Below, piece after piece: positions 5,975 through 8,138 of a DNA stretch of 8,138 bases. The position numbers and the translations under genes were made by a program. Below the pieces are notes generated by a model that worked only from the letters and a program-made list of their open reading frames with translations, did not search any database and was not told the DNA's origin. The stretch is from Planctomycetota bacterium. Lineage in GTDB: Bacteria > Planctomycetota > JAJSAM01. The stretch's first letter is position 1. Every line of letters starts with the position of its first letter. The stretch spans positions 1 to 8,138 of the forward strand of contig JAOZQC010000127.1 of assembly GCA_029932425.1 (NCBI GenBank), given 5' to 3'.

Positions 5975-6556
5975 ATGAGACACCGGCCCCTGGTCATCGG
6001 ACTCTTCCTCGCGGTCACCGCGCTCCTGGCGCTCTCCCTGCTCGGCGCGCTCGGGCCCGTGAAGTCCGCCCTCTCCTTCTTCCTCGTGTTCCTCCTGGCG
6101 GTGGCCGGCGCCTACCTGCTCATCATCCTCGCCGTGGATCTCTTCCGCTCCCTGCGCTACCGCGGGAACCGGAAGCGGCTCGCGGCGCGGCTCGACGCCG
6201 CCCTCATGAAGCACTTCCGGACGGGGGAGAAGACGATCGTGGTGCGTTTCCGCATCCCCCGGCCGCTGCCCTGGCTCATCCCCTTCGGCTTCCGGGCGGA
6301 GCGGCCCCTGGAGCGGCACCTCCTCTCCGCCTTCCGCGACTACGACACGGTGCGCCGGATCGGTTTCCGGGATCTGGCCATCCTCCTGGAGGACGTGCCG
6401 GACGGCCTGCCGGTGCCGGTGCGGGAGCGCCTGGTCCACAACCTCCCGGAGGACCTCCGCCGCACGATCCGGGTGGGGATCGCCACCCAGCCCCCGGACG
6501 GCATCTCCTCCACCGTGATGCTGCAGAAGGCCGAGTCGAGGCTCGCCCCGCTCTGA
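5975..6556 (+). CDS. Small two-helix membrane protein with a degenerate GGDEF-like domain
   Basis: This 193-residue protein has two hydrophobic segments (about 5-27 and 33-57) followed by a cytoplasmic domain. I recognise no named family, but the domain tracks the GGDEF fold block by block: GNRKRLAARLDAAL (64-77) in the place of xNRRxF with its following helix, TGEKTIVVRFRI (83-94) for the first core strand, RDYDTVRRIGFRDLAILLED (121-140) for R-x-D-x-x-x-R-x-GGDEF-AILL, and IRVGIATQPPDG (165-176) with a final LQKAESRL (183-190) for the SIGIA and AD-x-AL blocks. The signature is GFRDL (130-134) and the metal-binding DxD region is replaced by RIPRPLPW, so cyclase activity is not expected. I chose ATG 5975 because AGGCGG lies just upstream; an in-frame ATG at 5957 has no ribosome site. 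It lies 42 bases after the GT4 gene and is probably in the same operon. Confidence 0.72.
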   Translation: MRHRPLVIGLFLAVTALLALSLLGALGPVKSALSFFLVFLLAVAGAYLLIILAVDLFRSLRYRGNRKRLAARLDAALMKHFRTGEKTIVVRFRIPRPLPWLIPFGFRAERPLERHLLSAFRDYDTVRRIGFRDLAILLEDVPDGLPVPVRERLVHNLPEDLRRTIRVGIATQPPDGISSTVMLQKAESRLAPL

Positions 6557-6563
6557 CGGGCGG

Positions 6564-6583
6564 AGGGCGGCGGATCCCGCCCT
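6564..6583 (+). terminator. Possible terminator hairpin after the operon
   Basis: Eight bases after the stop at 6556, AGGGCGG (6564-6570) pairs with CCGCCCT (6577-6583) around a 6-base loop, followed by TCCCCTCCCC rather than a T-run. Position and stem strength suit a transcription end, but the missing T-tract makes it at best an atypical intrinsic terminator. Confidence 0.33.
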
Positions 6584-6689
6584 TCCCCTCCCCGAGGTCG
6601 TTCCCGCGGGCGCCCGGGCCGCGGGGCGGGGTTCTCACGCACGCCGGCACCCGGAATCCGGAGACCTCCGCCCCTCTCCCCGTTCGCCG

Positions 6690-6715
6690 GCCGTCCCGCC
6701 GGCGCCGGGGACGGC
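6690..6715. repeat. Perfect 8-bp inverted repeat
   Basis: GCCGTCCC (6690-6697) and GGGACGGC (6708-6715) are exact inverted copies around a 10-base GC-only loop. Neither flank has a T-run. It could be a stable RNA hairpin or a protein-binding site. Its arm begins with the same GCCGTC found in the hairpin at 6910. Confidence 0.5.
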
Positions 6716-6909
6716 GACAAGAAGACGGAACCCCTTCGGAGGGACGGGCGGTCGGCTCGGACGCCGGGCCGCGGGGGGGCTTCCGGACGGGATCGAAGAG
6801 GAGCCGAGCGGCGGCCGGAAGCGCCCCGGCGATGCCGCCCGCCGGGCCCGGGCCCAAGCTTCCCCCGCTCCCTTCCCGCCCGGCCCATCCCCTCCCCCTC
6901 TTCTCGAGT

Positions 6910-6931
6910 CGCCGTCCGGGTCCCGACGGCG
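6910..6931. repeat. Perfect 7-bp inverted repeat
   Basis: CGCCGTC (6910-6916) and GACGGCG (6925-6931) pair exactly around an 8-base loop. It lies about 110 bases before the GTG of the HEAT-repeat gene and shares its GCCGTC/GACGGC core with the hairpin at 6690. Confidence 0.45.
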
Positions 6932-6957
6932 CCGGGCGGCCGGGAGGCTCCGGAAAT

Positions 6958-6969
6958 GGTCCGCGGACC
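6958..6969. promoter_or_regulatory. 12-bp perfect palindrome, possible operator
   Basis: GGTCCGCGGACC is its own reverse complement and lies 69 bases before the GTG at 7039. Position and symmetry would suit a dimeric regulator site, but short palindromes are frequent in DNA this GC-rich. Confidence 0.25.
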
Positions 6970-7038
6970 CGGGGGAGCGCGGCCTTCCGGGGATCGAAAC
7001 CTGAGAGCCCGCGCCGCGCGCGAGGGTACCCTGGGGAC

Positions 7039-8138
7039 GTGATCCCCGGCATCGTCCTCATCGTCCTCGGCATCGCGGGCCGGTTGATCCCCCGGGTGGT
7101 GACGGGGATCAGTCTCTTCAGCGCGGTGGAGGCCGTGGGGCTCGTGCTCGTGCTCCGGGCGCTCTGGCTCCGGCGGAAGGCGGCCGCGAGGTGGGTCCGG
7201 GAGTCGCCCGTGGGACGCCACGGCGCCACGATCGTGACCGTCCTCGTCCTCGTCCCCGTGCTCCATCTCACCGGGGCCGTGATCGGGGAGATCCGGGCCG
7301 GGAAGCACTACGCCCGGATCGAGAGGGACCTCGAGCGGGAGGACCCCCTCGCCGCCCTCGACCTCGCGGTCCACCTGGCCCGGGAGGAGAGCGCCCCCCT
7401 GAGGGAGAGGATCCTCGAGAGGATCGGGGGGTTGGGGAACCGCTCCCCGGAGATCACGGACGCCCTCCGGCGCGTGATCCGGGAGGACCCGGACCGGGCG
7501 GTGCGCGGCGCGGCGGCCCGGGCGCTGGCCCGCCTGATCACCCCGAGGGACGTGATCCTCCTCCTCCGGGATCTCGCGCGGGCCCGGGGAGAGGTCCGGT
7601 CGCTTCTCATCCAGGTCCTCGAGGCGGGGACGGGGCGGGAGTTCGGCGACGACCCCGCCCGCTGGCGGTCCTGGTTCGCGAAGACGCTGGCCGGGGACGG
7701 GAAGGGCCCCGGGGTCTCCGTCGCCCTCGCCGCCCGGAGGGCGTTTCCCGGCGATGCCGGGATCCGGCGGGCCTGCCTGGAGAAGATCCGCCGGTCGGCG
7801 ACGGAGAGGGAGATCCGGGATCTGCTCGCCGACCGCGATCCGGCGATCCGGACCGCGGCCGCGGAGGGCGCCCGGATCCGGCGCCGGTCGCGTCTCGTCA
7901 CCGTCCTGGTCGATGCGCTGAAGCGGGAGACGGATCCCGGCGCGGCCCGCGCGGAGGCCGCCGCGGTCCTCGCCCTGGGCGGTGCGGAGGCCCCGGTCCG
8001 GCTCCTCGAGGTCCTCCCCGAGGACCGCCCCGCCGCGGCGGTGGCCGCGGCCGCGGCCGCGATCTGCCGCGCCCTGGGGATCGAGCCCACGCGGGACCGG
8101 GGCCGGCTCACCGCCCTCCTCTTCCGCCGGGGAGGGAC
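7039..8138 (+). CDS. Membrane-anchored HEAT-repeat-like protein (C-terminus cut by window edge)
   Basis: At least 366 codons stay open to the window end with no stop. The N-terminus is hydrophobic with about three membrane segments (roughly 2-20, 24-44 and 62-84). It is followed by a charged region and then repeated helix pairs typical of HEAT/PBS-lyase-type repeats: DALRRVIREDPDRAVRGAAA (141-160), RDVILLLRDLARARGEVRSL (170-189), REIRDLLADRDPAIRTAAAE (257-276) and LVDALKRETDPGARAEAAAV (290-309). A DDPARWRSWF motif (204-213) sits between repeats, as often seen in bacterial HEAT proteins. Such repeats usually serve as protein-binding scaffolds; no catalytic motif is visible. A run of Ala (331-340) ends the visible repeats. 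I chose GTG 7039 because the hydrophobic segment starts at once, although its ribosome site is weak. ATG 6832 in the same frame would add a low-complexity leader. The specific function is unknown. Confidence 0.75.
   Translation, partial: MIPGIVLIVLGIAGRLIPRVVTGISLFSAVEAVGLVLVLRALWLRRKAAARWVRESPVGRHGATIVTVLVLVPVLHLTGAVIGEIRAGKHYARIERDLEREDPLAALDLAVHLAREESAPLRERILERIGGLGNRSPEITDALRRVIREDPDRAVRGAAARALARLITPRDVILLLRDLARARGEVRSLLIQVLEAGTGREFGDDPARWRSWFAKTLAGDGKGPGVSVALAARRAFPGDAGIRRACLEKIRRSATEREIRDLLADRDPAIRTAAAEGARIRRRSRLVTVLVDALKRETDPGAARAEAAAVLALGGAEAPVRLLEVLPEDRPAAAVAAAAAAICRALGIEPTRDRGRLTALLFRRGG

Larger units (their letters stand above)
6557..7038. other. GC-rich intergenic region without a convincing gene
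   Basis: This stretch of about 480 bases separates the LPS operon from the HEAT-repeat gene. Frames open across it on both strands, but their translations are Pro/Gly/Arg-rich and show no family motif, so I treat it as non-coding. It holds the hairpin at 6564-6583, two further hairpins (6690-6715 and 6910-6931) and a perfect 12-base palindrome at 6958-6969. I see no clear promoter. One caution is that ATG 6832 is in frame with the downstream gene, so its first 69 codons could be real. Confidence 0.6.

Noticed and set aside
6844..6855. Palindrome GGGCCCGGGCCC.
   Set aside because: It consists only of G and C runs, which arise easily in DNA of this composition, and has no positional support.
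6832..7038. In-frame ATG 6832 as the start of the HEAT-repeat gene.
   Set aside because: The added 69 residues are Pro/Gly/Arg-rich low complexity in front of a hydrophobic segment and lack a good ribosome site; kept as an alternative only.
3024..7374. Several long minus-strand open frames opposite the tandem kinase, GT4 and downstream genes.
   Set aside because: They show no recognisable domains and lie opposite genes with clear family motifs; very GC-rich DNA has few stops, so such frames are expected.
7308..8111. Minus-strand open frame opposite the HEAT-repeat gene.
   Set aside because: The product is dominated by Arg, Ser and Ala, whereas the plus strand gives membrane segments and regular helix repeats.
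1..8138. CRISPR arrays, insertion sequences, toxin-antitoxin or phage genes.
   Set aside because: No regularly spaced direct repeats, transposase motifs or defence-type gene pairs were seen anywhere in the window.

Overview
The window comes from a very GC-rich (by eye above 70%), LPS-making Gram-negative bacterium. Third codon positions are almost all G or C, and GTG starts are common. The presence of a Kdo-kinase-like gene, a GT9 heptosyltransferase-like gene, a tandem WaaP/InaA-type kinase and an Rrf2 regulator suggests a member of the former Deltaproteobacteria or a related candidate lineage. This assignment is inferred from gene content only.

Layout. (1) Positions 1-1291, minus strand: a GT9 heptosyltransferase-like gene whose stop overlaps (ATGA) the start of an Rrf2-family regulator gene, which is cut by the left edge. 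(2) Positions 1292-1459: a divergent intergenic region with a candidate sigma70-type promoter on each strand. (3) Positions 1460-5932, plus strand: four genes joined by stop/start overlaps. They encode a KdkA-like Kdo kinase, a WaaE-like GT2 glycosyltransferase, a protein with two fused LPS-kinase domains, and a GT4 glycosyltransferase. All three downstream genes start with GTG. (4) Positions 5975-6556, plus strand: a small protein with two membrane segments. Its cytoplasmic part looks like a badly degenerated GGDEF domain with the signature changed to GFRDL. (5) Positions 6557-7038: a roughly 480-base GC-rich stretch in which I see no convincing gene, but several hairpins and palindromes. (6) From 7039 to the right edge, plus strand: a membrane-anchored HEAT-repeat-like protein, truncated by the window.

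How the genes fit together. The two divergent units look like an LPS inner-core assembly locus. The GT9 enzyme would add heptose, and the GT2 and GT4 enzymes would extend the core. Three kinase domains in two proteins (one KdkA-type, one WaaP-type with an IDLH motif, one KdkA-like with a VDYD motif) would phosphorylate Kdo and heptose residues at the cytoplasmic face of the inner membrane. The points most worth a second look are the tandem kinase with two different active-site types and the cryptic GGDEF-like membrane protein at the end of the operon. The basic enzymology follows known families. I found no CRISPR array, mobile element, tRNA or rRNA.
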